A DNA stretch of 39,521 bases, from positions 1-39,521 of the forward strand of contig NZ_KB904236.1 of assembly GCF_000379925.1 (NCBI RefSeq), read 5' to 3'. Both the position numbers and the translations under genes were made by a program. The notes under the pieces are model-generated. The model was not told where the DNA came from, did not search any database, and saw nothing but the letters and a program-made list of their open reading frames with translations. The stretch comes from Porphyromonas levii DSM 23370 (GTDB lineage Bacteria > Bacteroidota > Bacteroidia > Bacteroidales > Porphyromonadaceae). This document shows, in pieces, positions 1 to 8,935 of this stretch (the first letter of the stretch is position 1; each line of letters opens with the position of its first letter).

Positions 1-160
1 CTCTCTTATTTAGCTTTTTATTTATGAGCGTTTGAAATGGTCTCCAATCAATGAGTTTGTCAATTTGCTCTAGAAACTCATTGCGTGCTCTAGAACTTCT
101 CAATTCGGTAAACACCTCAGTAAATGAGGGTGCATTGTTGCTCGTTTGCTTGAATCCCAT
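1..160 (-). CDS. IS5-family transposase, N-terminal part (runs off window)
   Basis: Reading minus from the ATG at 160-158 gives 53 residues beginning MGFKQTSNNAPSFTEVF and including EQIDKLIDWRPFQTL. This is the characteristic start of IS5/IS1182-type transposases (DUF772-like N-terminal region), in which an LxxIDxLIDW segment precedes the DDE domain. The reading frame is open to the window edge, so nothing suggests it is broken here, but the catalytic part cannot be seen. It lies downstream of, and in the same direction as, the SusD gene at 299-1870. Confidence 0.8.
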   Translation of the reverse strand, partial: MGFKQTSNNAPSFTEVFTELRSSRARNEFLEQIDKLIDWRPFQTLINKKLNKR

Positions 161-272
161 AACTATTGTCGCTATAAATCAATACTATATCCTCCCCTTA
201 ATTACACAATAAAGATACTAATAATCAATGATATACGCAATAATTTGAGACGGTTTTTCGTGCAACATTCTC
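1..272 (-). mobile_element. Left-edge fragment of an IS5-like insertion sequence
   Basis: The window opens inside an insertion sequence transcribed on minus. It holds the 5' part of the transposase gene and its upstream region. The outer end is placed at about 272 because the minus strand there begins GAGAATGTTGCACGAA (272 down to 257), a plausible terminal inverted repeat. The same 16 bases recur at 38986-39001. The other end and the target duplication are outside the window, so the boundary is an inference. Confidence 0.6.
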
Positions 273-298
273 TATATGTAAAACGCTTCTATTAGCCC

Positions 299-1870
299 TT
301 ACTGTGGGTTTTGCTTACAGAGCTTATTACCCTTCAATTCCTGGTAAGGGATCAAGAATTGCCATACCTTATCATTGGCATCCTTAGGCATAGCCTCAGC
401 ATTCTTACCAGAGTTACGATCTCTAAACTTTGCAGCCGCAACTTCAGTCATATATTTATCATTGCCCGCAGCTAGACGATTAGGCACCTCACCAAGACGC
501 TTGATATCGAAGAACTCCTGACCTTCAAAATACATATCGATCCTCTTATTACGCATAATCTCTTTCGCTAGATCCTCGGCTGACAACTTAGTATCAGCTA
601 CATACTCTGGGTCACGAGACTTCATCACTGTATTGAGAGTTGCAGCAGCCTCTGCTACCTTTCCTTGGCGAGCCTGTGCTTCAGCCTTGATGTAGTACAT
701 CTCACCGAGGCGCATCATCACATGATCCATAAAGGTGAAACCGAGCGTCTTCACTCCAAACTTAATGCACTGACCAGTAGTTTCCCAATTTGGCTTCTTT
801 GTACCACCCTTAAAGTAGTTGGCTGAACCAGTAGCTGGGATCTTATCGCCTCGGTCAAGGGCAACGAACCACTTACGACGCACATCCTTTTCGCCCATCT
901 TATCGTAATAAGAACGATTAACGGCAAACCTCAACGAACTTACTTTGTTACTATTGAAGTTATAAGAATAGTGGGCAGCATAACCAGCATAATAATTATT
1001 TTGATCCGTTGCTTGGGTATAGCCCCACATCCACTCGGTAGCATCAAGATTATTGAAGTCGTCTAGAAGCGCTTGGCCTGACTGTAGCTTACCCTTGAAT
1101 GTTTGGATTGCCTTTCCAGCATACGCTTCAGCCTTAGCATAGTCCTGCATCATCAGATAAATACGAGCAGCAATACCATAAGCCGTTGGGATCGTAATAC
1201 GATTCTTCTTGGTCTGAGGAGTGCCTTTCTCTAGGTCTGAAATACCTTCCTCAATATCCTTGACAATCTGAGCATAGCACTCTGCTACACTAGCTCTAGG
1301 CATAGGATCGATAGTTGGGAGAAGTCGTAGGATAACACCTGGAGTATCGTTAGAGGTCCCAGGAACATATCTCTGACCAAAAAGAGAAGTAAGCACATTA
1401 TAGCAATAAGCTCTAACTACCTTAGCTTCACCACGTAGTGCCTGAAGTGTTTTAGGCTCAATAGTTTTGCTATCTTCTGCCGTCATTTTGAGCAAAGTAT
1501 TACAGTGCTGAATCACAGTGTAATGATAGTCCCATGCATAGTAGGGGAGTGTCCCATGAGGGTCTCTGTGTTCAGTCCAGCGATAATTACTCATGTAAAT
1601 AGCGGGCAGAGAATTAACAACAGTATTACCCAAGAAGTCCAACTGTGTACTCAGCGATAGAGCACCATTGCCAAAGCCCTGACCAAAGCTATACATGTAA
1701 AACATGTTGTGGATACCATTCATCACTCCTGTGATACCCTCTTTGCTCTGAGCGAGTCTCTTATCTGATAGAGAAGAGGATGGCTCAGTATTCAGGAAAT
1801 CTTTACGGCATCCTGCTGCAGCTCCAGCTAGTATGAGGAGAGACAATAATCCTATAATTTTCTTTTTCAT
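299..1870 (-). CDS. SusD/RagB-family outer-membrane lipoprotein (pair 1)
   Basis: 523 residues. The N-terminus has a lysine-rich n-region, a hydrophobic stretch and the lipobox LAGAAAGC, so the mature protein is probably a surface lipoprotein. The body has SusD-family features: a helical TPR-like scaffold (for example EAKVVRAYCYNVLTSLFG and YYIKAEAQARQGKVAEAAATLN), and a C-terminal region with NKRIDMYFEGQEFFDIKRLG followed by a short IPYQEL segment. SusD proteins form the substrate-binding lid over a SusC barrel. The gene begins 18 bases after the SusC gene upstream and is clearly co-transcribed with it. Ligand cannot be told from sequence; RagB-type members bind peptides, classical SusD members bind glycans. 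The IS element lies immediately downstream. Confidence 0.93.
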   Translation of the reverse strand: MKKKIIGLLSLLILAGAAAGCRKDFLNTEPSSSLSDKRLAQSKEGITGVMNGIHNMFYMYSFGQGFGNGALSLSTQLDFLGNTVVNSLPAIYMSNYRWTEHRDPHGTLPYYAWDYHYTVIQHCNTLLKMTAEDSKTIEPKTLQALRGEAKVVRAYCYNVLTSLFGQRYVPGTSNDTPGVILRLLPTIDPMPRASVAECYAQIVKDIEEGISDLEKGTPQTKKNRITIPTAYGIAARIYLMMQDYAKAEAYAGKAIQTFKGKLQSGQALLDDFNNLDATEWMWGYTQATDQNNYYAGYAAHYSYNFNSNKVSSLRFAVNRSYYDKMGEKDVRRKWFVALDRGDKIPATGSANYFKGGTKKPNWETTGQCIKFGVKTLGFTFMDHVMMRLGEMYYIKAEAQARQGKVAEAAATLNTVMKSRDPEYVADTKLSAEDLAKEIMRNKRIDMYFEGQEFFDIKRLGEVPNRLAAGNDKYMTEVAAAKFRDRNSGKNAEAMPKDANDKVWQFLIPYQELKGNKLCKQNPQ

Positions 1871-1888
1871 AATTACCTGTATTGCTAA

Positions 1889-4800
1889 TTAAAATGAGAT
1901 ACTTAGGCTAGCACTAAATACTTTAGCATAGTCATAAGATGTATTTGAAGAAATTCCAGAGTAGCCCGACATAGGATTGAGACCCTTTCTCTTGCTCCAT
2001 AGGAATAGGTTCTCAGCTGAGATACCGATACGAGCGCTCTTCAAATCGAGCTTATTTACGAAGCTCTTTGGCAGTGTATAGCCTAGGCTGATATTCTTAA
2101 GCATCAAGCTGCTACCAGAAATCAAGTAGCGGTCAGAAGTAAGATTATCATAGTTGGTACTCGTAGAATCAAGGCGAGGGATATTACTAGTGTCCCCAGG
2201 TTGTTTCCAAGCGTTGAGCATATCTACGTGGAAGGTTCGTCCTGCACTGAGTCGACGACCCATAAGTTCCTGATAAGCGGAATCGTATACCTTTCCACCT
2301 AGCTGGTATGCGAAGAGGACAGAGAAGTCTAAGTTCTTATAGCTTAGTTCTGTAGAGAAACCACCATAGAGATCTGGAATTACAGAGCCTGCATAGTGTT
2401 TCTTAACGTACTTACCATTCTTAGTCCAAGTAGCCTTATCGCCCTCCTTTGCCATACCGATAAAGTCTGGGTTCTTAGGATCAGCCAATTCGCCTGCCTG
2501 CTCTGGGTCTAGGCGATAGATAGCAAGTCCGTCATCAGGATCTACACCAATAAACTCGTTAAGATAGAAGTCGTACATGCTCTTACCTTCCATCCACTTC
2601 TTGGTACCCTGCTCTATACCGTCTTCTCTATTCTCCTCTGGAAGTCTTACGATAAGGTTCTTGTAAACAGTACCATTGAGAGATACACTCCAATCCCAAT
2701 CGTTAGTGCGTAGGATATTGTAGTTAAGGTCAAACTCCAGACCATAGTTACGAATCTTACCAAGGTTCATGTCCATAGAACCAACACCAGTAGATGCTGG
2801 TAGTGGGAATTCGAATAGAAGATCATCTGACTCCTTATTGAAGAACTCTATGGTACCTCTTAGTTTCCTAAAGATACTAAACTCTAGAGCCAAGTCATAA
2901 GCGGTCTGCTTCTCCCATATTAGATCCATATTACCAAGGTTGGATACACGGAAACCGATATCATCGTAGTTATTAGAACCGAAGCCGAATAGTGTTTGAT
3001 ATGCATAGTAGGTACTGATGGCATCATTACCAGTCTGACCGATTGAAGCTCTTAGCTTCAGAATATCTAGCCAATCCTTAGTGCTTGTCATGAACTTCTC
3101 ATTGGCAATATTCCAACCCGCACCTATAGACCAGAAGTGACCCCAACGCTTATTAGGTGCAAATACTGAAGAGCCATCGTAGCGGTAAGATACAGAAACA
3201 TTGTATCGATCACTATAGTCGTAATTGATACGACCGAAGTAACCTTCCTTGCGATAGTTGCTAGAAGAAGAACTAATATCACTCATGTTAGCTAAGTTGC
3301 TCATCTCGTCCATGCCCAAGATAGCCATCTTCTCTTTCTCAGCACTAAATGACTCTTTCATATACATATAAGCCTCATGACCAAGTATGGTATTGAGGTG
3401 ATGGTCACCCCAAATCTTGTCGTGCTCAAGAATCTGGTTGAAAGTCACAGTCGTATACCTGCTATTACCGATCTTGAGGTTACCCTGAGGTTGGTTACCC
3501 ATGATATTATTATAGCGGCTCTTAGATTTGTAGTTTAGCAAATCATAGCCGAGGTTGGTACGGAAAGTTAGTCCATCATATAGCTTAACAGCTGCAGTAG
3601 TACGAGTGGTAATTGCATCACGGTCACTGTAAGACTTATCAATCATCTGCTCATAGGCAGGATTGAATCGGTCTGCATAAGGTCTACCCAAGCTATAATC
3701 AAATACCTTCGCCCCATTTCCATCTAGCACAAATGATCCGTCCGCATTGTGGCGATAGATAGGGTAGATAGGAGCAATTCTATTTGCCCAAGAGAATGGA
3801 TTAGAGGCAGCACTACCACTTACTTTGGGAGACTCGCTGTGTCCCTTGGTAATAGAGATATTAGAACCTACTGTAAGCCATTTGGTGATATCATAAGAAA
3901 GATTTGCACGAGCTGAGAAGCGGTTCATAGAAGTGTACTTCTTATAACCCTCCTCACTGAGGTAACCCAAAGAAATGAAGCTCCTCATCTTCTCGGTATT
4001 CAGACCGCCACTAAGCACATACTCCTGGCGTAGACCTGTACGGAAAAATGCTTTCTCCCAATTGGTATCATCCGCCCAAAGAAGACCTGTAATCTCAGGA
4101 TTAAGGGTGCCATTAGGCATTACAAGCAAAGGCGCATCGGCAGACGCAGCATCATTAGTAGTAACAAAATGATCCTTATCGTACTTGAGGTAAGTCTTTA
4201 CTCCTGCATAGGGCTGGTACTTCATATCATCCATCAGATAGTAATTAGCCCATTGTGCAGCTAATTCTGTTGGCATCCCTTTCGTGTACTTATACTCATT
4301 GAACCACTGCTGCCATAGGAGAGGAGCGTACTGCATTGCATTAACGGTCTCGTAGTTGGCTGCACCCTTTACACTACCACCTACATTAGTCGTGAAAGTA
4401 AAGCTAGGCTTGCCCTTGTCGGCACGAGACCCATTCTTAGTAGTGATAAGGATAACACCATTACCTGCACTCGATCCATAAAGAGCTGTGGAAGCCGCAT
4501 CCTTAAGGATACTCACGCTCTGGATATCCTGAGTAGCGATATCCGAGATATTACCATTATAAACTGATCCATCAACTACAAATAGAGGCGCTGAAGAGGC
4601 ATTTGCCGAACCAAAACCACGAATACGGATAGAGGTAGAAGAACCTGGCTGTCCGGAAGAAGTGATGGTCTGCACACCTGGTGCGGCTGCCGCTAGTGCG
4701 TTAGACACGTTGGTGATTGGGCGCTTCTCTATCTGCCTAGCTGAGACAGAGGCCTGAGCACCGACGAGCGATTGCTTCTTCACGGTACCATAAGCCACTA

Positions 4801-5116
4801 CGACAACATCGTCAAGCACCTCAGAGTCGGGTGTAAGCTTGATAGTACCCATAGCTGCCTTAGCTGCTACCTCCACCTCTTTGTACCCGACATAGGAGAT
4901 GATGATGATCTCACCTTGCTTAGCCTCTAGCGAGAAGTTACCATCCATGTCGGTGAAGGTGCCTTTCTTAGCATCGCTCTTCAGGCGAACGGTAGCAGAG
5001 ATAGCTCCGTCGCCATTTTCATCGACAACTCGCCCCTTTGCTGTAATCGTCTGCCCTAGCGCAGTCCCTACTCCGATAAGTAGGAAAGTGATAAGCATCA
5101 GAATCTTTTGTTTCAT
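1889..5116 (-). CDS. SusC/RagA-family TonB-dependent outer-membrane transporter (pair 1)
   Basis: 1075 residues, the usual length for SusC. A signal peptide (MKQKILMLITFLLIGV...ALGQ) is followed by a carboxypeptidase-regulatory-like domain (about 22-105, TITAKGRVVDENGDGAISAT). A TonB-box-like DVVVVAYGT comes next, then the plug (VRIRGF-type RIRGFGSANAS, VDGSVYNGNISDI, LKDAASTALYGSSAGNGVILITTK) and a 22-strand-type barrel ending in aromatic residues (SLSISF). It is the energised import channel of the SusCD pair. The first ~85 residues are strikingly like those of the SusC at 28722-31721: MKQKILML, TITAKGRVVDEN, KG-F---DG-F-L--K-GEI and GYK-VE are shared. A -7 box lies about 125 bases upstream and the long repeat is further upstream. 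Confidence 0.95.
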   Translation of the reverse strand: MKQKILMLITFLLIGVGTALGQTITAKGRVVDENGDGAISATVRLKSDAKKGTFTDMDGNFSLEAKQGEIIIISYVGYKEVEVAAKAAMGTIKLTPDSEVLDDVVVVAYGTVKKQSLVGAQASVSARQIEKRPITNVSNALAAAAPGVQTITSSGQPGSSTSIRIRGFGSANASSAPLFVVDGSVYNGNISDIATQDIQSVSILKDAASTALYGSSAGNGVILITTKNGSRADKGKPSFTFTTNVGGSVKGAANYETVNAMQYAPLLWQQWFNEYKYTKGMPTELAAQWANYYLMDDMKYQPYAGVKTYLKYDKDHFVTTNDAASADAPLLVMPNGTLNPEITGLLWADDTNWEKAFFRTGLRQEYVLSGGLNTEKMRSFISLGYLSEEGYKKYTSMNRFSARANLSYDITKWLTVGSNISITKGHSESPKVSGSAASNPFSWANRIAPIYPIYRHNADGSFVLDGNGAKVFDYSLGRPYADRFNPAYEQMIDKSYSDRDAITTRTTAAVKLYDGLTFRTNLGYDLLNYKSKSRYNNIMGNQPQGNLKIGNSRYTTVTFNQILEHDKIWGDHHLNTILGHEAYMYMKESFSAEKEKMAILGMDEMSNLANMSDISSSSSNYRKEGYFGRINYDYSDRYNVSVSYRYDGSSVFAPNKRWGHFWSIGAGWNIANEKFMTSTKDWLDILKLRASIGQTGNDAISTYYAYQTLFGFGSNNYDDIGFRVSNLGNMDLIWEKQTAYDLALEFSIFRKLRGTIEFFNKESDDLLFEFPLPASTGVGSMDMNLGKIRNYGLEFDLNYNILRTNDWDWSVSLNGTVYKNLIVRLPEENREDGIEQGTKKWMEGKSMYDFYLNEFIGVDPDDGLAIYRLDPEQAGELADPKNPDFIGMAKEGDKATWTKNGKYVKKHYAGSVIPDLYGGFSTELSYKNLDFSVLFAYQLGGKVYDSAYQELMGRRLSAGRTFHVDMLNAWKQPGDTSNIPRLDSTSTNYDNLTSDRYLISGSSLMLKNISLGYTLPKSFVNKLDLKSARIGISAENLFLWSKRKGLNPMSGYSGISSNTSYDYAKVFSASLSISF

Positions 5117-5241
5117 ACTTAAACGTTAGTTAGTTAAATTGTAGATGGCACGCTCTTCCTCTATATACCGCAATAAATAGTGTAGAGTAGTGCTAAGTGC
5201 CGCCTACTGTTAAAATGTATTGATTAAAATCGTTGCGACCA

Positions 5242-5249
5242 CAAATATA
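5242..5249 (-). promoter_or_regulatory. Putative -7 box of the susC1-susD1 promoter
   Basis: The minus strand reads TATATTTG, matching the Bacteroidetes -7 consensus TAnnTTTG. No good TTTG -33 box was found at the usual 19-21 base spacing. The implied leader before the ATG at 5116 is about 120 bases, similar to that predicted for the homologous gene at 28722. Confidence 0.5.
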
Positions 5250-5308
5250 TACTAATTTTTTGAGTTCGCCACTCATACGCCAAAGAAAACTAGAATTTAC
5301 CTTACCGT

Positions 5309-5363
5309 AGCCCCCAAACCCCCTAAACCGAAGGTAGCCCATAGGCAAGGGGGTTTGGGGGCT
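5309..5363. repeat. 16-bp-stem C/G-rich hairpin with inverted loop
   Basis: Arms AGCCCCCAAACCCCCT (5309-5324) and AGGGGGTTTGGGGGCT (5348-5363) are perfect complements around a 23-nt loop (5325-5347). The same loop occurs at 28151-28173. There it has the same plus-strand orientation although the surrounding long repeat is inverted, so loop and flanks disagree between the two copies. Confidence 0.85.
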
Positions 5364-5421
5364 TATATCTCTCCTATGATTGGGATAGCTAATACGGTTC
5401 CACTGATACCCTATATCAGCG

Positions 5422-5489
5422 AAATTTATTCCTAGGAATAAATTTATTTATCTGTACAAATAAATTTATTTATCTCTAGGAATAAATTT
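5422..5489. repeat. Three tandem 22-bp near-palindromic units (copy A)
   Basis: The 68-bp block has three units of the form AAATTTATT + hexamer + GATAAAT (seen on minus). The hexamers are CCTAGA, TGTACA and CCTAGG in order, with TT closing the last unit. The whole block is also a near-palindrome centred on TGTACA. Sister blocks are at 18121-18188 and 28010-28077. Confidence 0.9.
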
Positions 5490-5577
5490 GGTTGCTCAGG
5501 CGAGACAAAAAGAGCGCTAGCACAATTAAAATTGGCTAAAACATAGTCTATAGGTTTGGGGACTTAAGAGAGCGCAC

Positions 5578-5623
5578 AAAAAAGTGAGTGGAGTAGCCTC
5601 ACTAAGAGGCTTACCCCACTCAC
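5578..5623 (-). terminator. Rho-independent terminator of the lipoprotein operon (inside repeat copy A)
   Basis: On minus a long stem (GTGAGTGG...AGCCTC paired with GAGGCT...CCACTCAC, loop TTAGT) is followed by six T residues at 5583-5578. It lies 33 bases beyond the stop codon at 5656, correctly placed to end the three-gene lipoprotein transcript before susC1. Confidence 0.85.
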
Positions 5624-5655
5624 CATCCGATTGTTTAAACAAACAATATCTAATA

Positions 5656-7290
5656 TTACTCGTCAGAGAATAGACGAACCGAATAGCGATAAGACTTACT
5701 ATTCCAGTAGTAGCACGTATAAGCTCCTCCTGAAGAGAAATCCATAGCCCTTGAGGTGCCAGAATTATACTCTGTAGATGACCAGAAGTAACCATTCTTC
5801 CCTGCATTGGTCCTCTTTTCATCATCTGCATAATAGAAGAAACCTGAAGCGGGAAAAATTTTCACAATGTCTTCATCATTATTATTAGCCCACCACTTTG
5901 GATCAGCAATTGTCTCTACAGTAAGCTCCTCATTTGTTCCTCCTAGGCGACGCACCGTAATTCGAAGCATCTTCTGAGGAGCCTTTTTTGTTCCAGGCAA
6001 CAAAGGGTTATCTACGTACTCATACCTCCAGGCACTTTTTTGACTCGCATCATCACTCTTGAAGCGTAGTCCGTAAGCGACGCCGTCTCCTGTTGAAATA
6101 TAGTCTGCCTTGTAAGTCTTTTTTGTGCCAGCAATCTCAATCTCCTCAGAAACATCTTTGCTACTTATTTGCTCATCGAATTTAACTCCATTGCTTCTAT
6201 AATCTGGAACGATGCCCCTAAATTCCTCAATGGAGGGGAGGTGGTAGCCAATACCGTTGACCATGAATCCCTTGCCAACACCAAACTTTTCCATAGCCTT
6301 TCTATAATTAAAAAGCCCTGATATGGAGTTACTATGGCTAGTGACAAAACCTATCCCCTCACTATTAATATTGTAGTCTGCTACATACTCTATAGCCAAC
6401 TTGGGGCCTGTTGAACTGCTTTTCTTAACCATGATCGTACAAGTAGCTTTCTGCGCGCCATCATTAGTGGTAGCTGTGATGATAGCGGTACCAGCGGCTA
6501 CAGCCGTTACTACGCCATGACCATCTACGATTGCTACTTCGGTCTTATCAGAAGTCCATTTTATTGACTTATCTGTAGCGTTTTCAGGAAGTACGACTGC
6601 CTTAAGGGTGACAGTGCCATTAGGCTTGAGCTGTACGGTGACAGGCTCGACGGATACACTCTTGACTGCGACCTTACCCTTTTTAGCAATGACAAAGGTC
6701 TTGCCATTCCACTTGATGGTGATGGTGTCTTCTGTCTCAGTGATATTGAGGTCAATCTTAGCATCGGAGCCGACCGCCTTCACTGGCTTGCCATCTTCAT
6801 CCAAAATCTTTTGCCATGTCTTACCACCATCGGTACTCATCTCCCATTCGCCATTACGATTCACCCTAATCTTAGGGGTCACGCCAGGAGCACCATCCTT
6901 GCCCTTTGCTTGGATGGGCTTCCCATCTGCATCCTTAAGGATCTCACCATTGATAGCCCAATAGAGCACACCATCCTTCTCTACGACACTTATATTAGGC
7001 ATTACGCCATCGCCCCCATTTTTGAGGGTGAGCTTAGAGCCGTCCGACATGGTAAGCACGTACCCCGAACCATCTTCGAGGGGCTGGTAACTTACGACAG
7101 AGAGTTTGCCTGCCTCAGCATCTATGAGCTTCTGAAGTGTAGCGATAGAGTTGTTAGCATTGCTCACAAGCGTCTCTAGCCCTTTAATTCTCTCCTCATG
7201 CTTATTGAGGCGTTCATTTACCTCGTCTAGGTTCACGCAGGAAGCGAATAGAAGAGGTATGATAAATAGTAGTGATATTAGCTTTTTCAT
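5656..7290 (-). CDS. Surface lipoprotein: coiled coil, Big_2 Ig fold and FISUMP-like C-terminus (paralogue 1)
   Basis: 544 residues. Lipobox LFASC puts the lipidated Cys at 18. It is followed by NLDEVNERLNKHEERIKGLETLV, a short coiled coil (about 20-60) like the N-terminal domain of PL29-lyase-type proteins (DUF4988). Next come beta-rich repeats with DGSGYVLTMSDGSKLTLKNG and a collagen-like GKDGAPGVTPKI stretch. A bacterial Ig-like Big_2 domain spans about 208-288 (VSVEP...IKWTSD...VVTAVAAGTAIITATT). The C-terminal ~245 residues end in YFWSSTEYNSG...SVRLF, the WSST/VR signature of FISUMP-type (Fibrobacter major paralogue) domains, which have a C-type-lectin-like look. The role is probably surface binding; the ligand is unknown. 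It is last of three tandem paralogues, 16 bases after the preceding gene. Confidence 0.85.
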   Translation of the reverse strand: MKKLISLLFIIPLLFASCVNLDEVNERLNKHEERIKGLETLVSNANNSIATLQKLIDAEAGKLSVVSYQPLEDGSGYVLTMSDGSKLTLKNGGDGVMPNISVVEKDGVLYWAINGEILKDADGKPIQAKGKDGAPGVTPKIRVNRNGEWEMSTDGGKTWQKILDEDGKPVKAVGSDAKIDLNITETEDTITIKWNGKTFVIAKKGKVAVKSVSVEPVTVQLKPNGTVTLKAVVLPENATDKSIKWTSDKTEVAIVDGHGVVTAVAAGTAIITATTNDGAQKATCTIMVKKSSSTGPKLAIEYVADYNINSEGIGFVTSHSNSISGLFNYRKAMEKFGVGKGFMVNGIGYHLPSIEEFRGIVPDYRSNGVKFDEQISSKDVSEEIEIAGTKKTYKADYISTGDGVAYGLRFKSDDASQKSAWRYEYVDNPLLPGTKKAPQKMLRITVRRLGGTNEELTVETIADPKWWANNNDEDIVKIFPASGFFYYADDEKRTNAGKNGYFWSSTEYNSGTSRAMDFSSGGAYTCYYWNSKSYRYSVRLFSDE

Positions 7291-7306
7291 ATTGTTTTGT
7301 GTAGAT

Positions 7307-8935
7307 TTAGTTACTAAATTCTATCTTAAAAAGTCGTATAGAACGGCTATCTATCTTCTTTGCTCCATCATTTGAAGATGCATCTCTTGGACCAATTAGC
7401 ACGCGACGAGCCATCTCCCAATCATGCTCCGTACTTGCCCAATAACTTCCCCATACATTTGCAGTCTGTATCTCTCCGCTGTCAAATAACTTATATCCAG
7501 CACAAGGGAATACTCGCACGATATTTTGATCATTATCAGTAGACCAATACTCCGACTTCGCGATATCTTCGATAGTTACACCGGTCTGCTCTGGTCCTAG
7601 GTAGCGGGCAGTAATGATAAGCGCCTTCCCTACGCCGTCGGGGTTCGCAGTGTACTCAAATCGGTAAGCACTGCGGATAAGATCGCCATCACCTTTGAAG
7701 CGAATAGCATAGGCTACGTTATTGCCGGGGAACTTATAATCGCCCCTGAGGCTTCTTGTCTTGCCTTGGAATTCGAAGGTCTCATTCTGGTCTAAGACAT
7801 CATCCTTCTCGATAAAGTAGACATTCCTAAATGGGATCACTGCTGACCACTCATACATGGACGGGAGGTAGTACCCCTGACCCTCAAGCTTAAACCTAGC
7901 TTCCTTCTTATAGAGCTTCATAGCATGATCCCAGTCGAAGTAGCCACTTTTGTTATTGGCATGAGAGGTTACGAACCCTGTACCTGCATCGTTCATATTG
8001 TACTCAGCTACAAACTCAATAGGAAGCTTAGCTTGGGAAACAACACCCGACTGTACCACAACAATGGCTTCGCCCCTCACGTCGCCACGCTTGGAGGTAG
8101 CGGTGATGGTTACCTTACCGACGGCAACACCCGTGACTACACCCTCTTGGCTCACTGTAGCGATAGCATCACTACTGCTCTTCCATACCATCTCCTTCTC
8201 GGTAGTGTTGGCTGGATTGAGGATAGGCTTGAGTGTAAGTGTCTTGCCCGGAGCTAGCGTGTAAGTAGCTGGGTCGAAGCTAATACCAACGATCGGAATG
8301 GTATCGCTCTTAGGGAGCACAAATGTATTGCCGTTGTAGTGGATGATGATGCTATCATCGGTCTCCTCGATAGAAAAGTCTACCTTAGGCGTTTCGCCCT
8401 TTGCTGGGATAGGCTGTCCTTGATCATCGAGGATAAGGGTATAGGTTTTACCTCCGTCGAGGCTTACCTCCCAAAAACCATCGGCATTCACCTGTAGCAT
8501 TGGCGTAGCACCAGCCTCGCCATCCTGCCCTTCGGCTACAATCATCTTGCCATCGGCATCCGTCATAAACTCTCCATTGATAGTCCAATATAGGACACCA
8601 TCGCTATAGCGCTTCACACCTACGACAGGGGTTGTCCCATCCTTGGTATTGCCGATAATCATAGTGGTGCCGTCGCTCATGGTGAGGATATACCCCTTCC
8701 CGTCGGCAGCCTTTCGATAGCCTACGATCTTCACCTTCGTCTTTTCGGCATCTATCAGTTTCTGGATCCTTTGGACGTCGTCGTTGACCACCTTGACTAC
8801 CTTGTCCAACTCATTGAGCCTGCGCTCATGGTCATCAAGACTCTTATAGATAGAGTCTAGGTTAGTACACCCCCCAATTAGAAAGAGAGGGATGAGCCAT
8901 AGCATGAAATTCCTGATATTCTTCATAATTCGCAT
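7307..8935 (-). CDS. Surface lipoprotein: coiled coil, Big_2 Ig fold and FISUMP-like C-terminus (paralogue 2)
   Basis: 542 residues, same architecture as its neighbours. Lipobox LIGGC puts Cys at 23 (or 20 if Met4, MKNIRNFML, is the start). The coiled coil is TNLDSIYKSLDDHERRLNELDKVV. Further on are GYILTMSDGTT, GQDGEAGATPML and a Big_2 domain (ISFDPATYTLAPGKTLTL...GVVTGVAVGKVTITATS). The C-terminal domain ends SYWASTEHDWEMARRV...SIRLF. The ATG overlaps the upstream stop by one base (TAATG), indicating translational coupling. The segment between WASTE and IRLF is very different from that of both sisters, whereas the N-terminal domains align well. The product is expected at the outer membrane, probably surface exposed; function is not established. 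Confidence 0.85.
   Translation of the reverse strand: MRIMKNIRNFMLWLIPLFLIGGCTNLDSIYKSLDDHERRLNELDKVVKVVNDDVQRIQKLIDAEKTKVKIVGYRKAADGKGYILTMSDGTTMIIGNTKDGTTPVVGVKRYSDGVLYWTINGEFMTDADGKMIVAEGQDGEAGATPMLQVNADGFWEVSLDGGKTYTLILDDQGQPIPAKGETPKVDFSIEETDDSIIIHYNGNTFVLPKSDTIPIVGISFDPATYTLAPGKTLTLKPILNPANTTEKEMVWKSSSDAIATVSQEGVVTGVAVGKVTITATSKRGDVRGEAIVVVQSGVVSQAKLPIEFVAEYNMNDAGTGFVTSHANNKSGYFDWDHAMKLYKKEARFKLEGQGYYLPSMYEWSAVIPFRNVYFIEKDDVLDQNETFEFQGKTRSLRGDYKFPGNNVAYAIRFKGDGDLIRSAYRFEYTANPDGVGKALIITARYLGPEQTGVTIEDIAKSEYWSTDNDQNIVRVFPCAGYKLFDSGEIQTANVWGSYWASTEHDWEMARRVLIGPRDASSNDGAKKIDSRSIRLFKIEFSN

Larger units (their letters stand above)
5309..5642 (-). repeat. Long intergenic repeat, copy A (inverted relative to copy B at 27857-28180)
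   Basis: Read on minus, this stretch aligns at roughly 90% or better with 27857-28180 read on plus. Order along minus: a TTGTTTAAACAA palindrome, a terminator hairpin with T-run, a linker containing CTCTCTTAAGTCCCC and TTTTGTCTCGCCTGAGCAAC, a 68-bp block of three 22-bp near-palindromes, a CTGATA-TAGGG-TATCAG hairpin, and a C-rich/G-rich hairpin. It occupies most of the 539-base gap between the lipoprotein operon and susC1. The rest of that gap (5117-5308) holds the susC1 promoter region. Confidence 0.9.

Noticed and set aside
5422-5489. Possible CRISPR array from tandem 22-bp units
   Set aside because: The units are directly adjacent with no unique spacers, and no cas genes are present.
5526-5831. 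Minus-strand open frame spanning repeat copy A and the end of a lipoprotein gene
   Set aside because: It overlaps the real lipoprotein gene in another frame. The part shared with the frame at 27795-28055 (FLCALLSPQTYRL) comes only from the repeat and its terminator.
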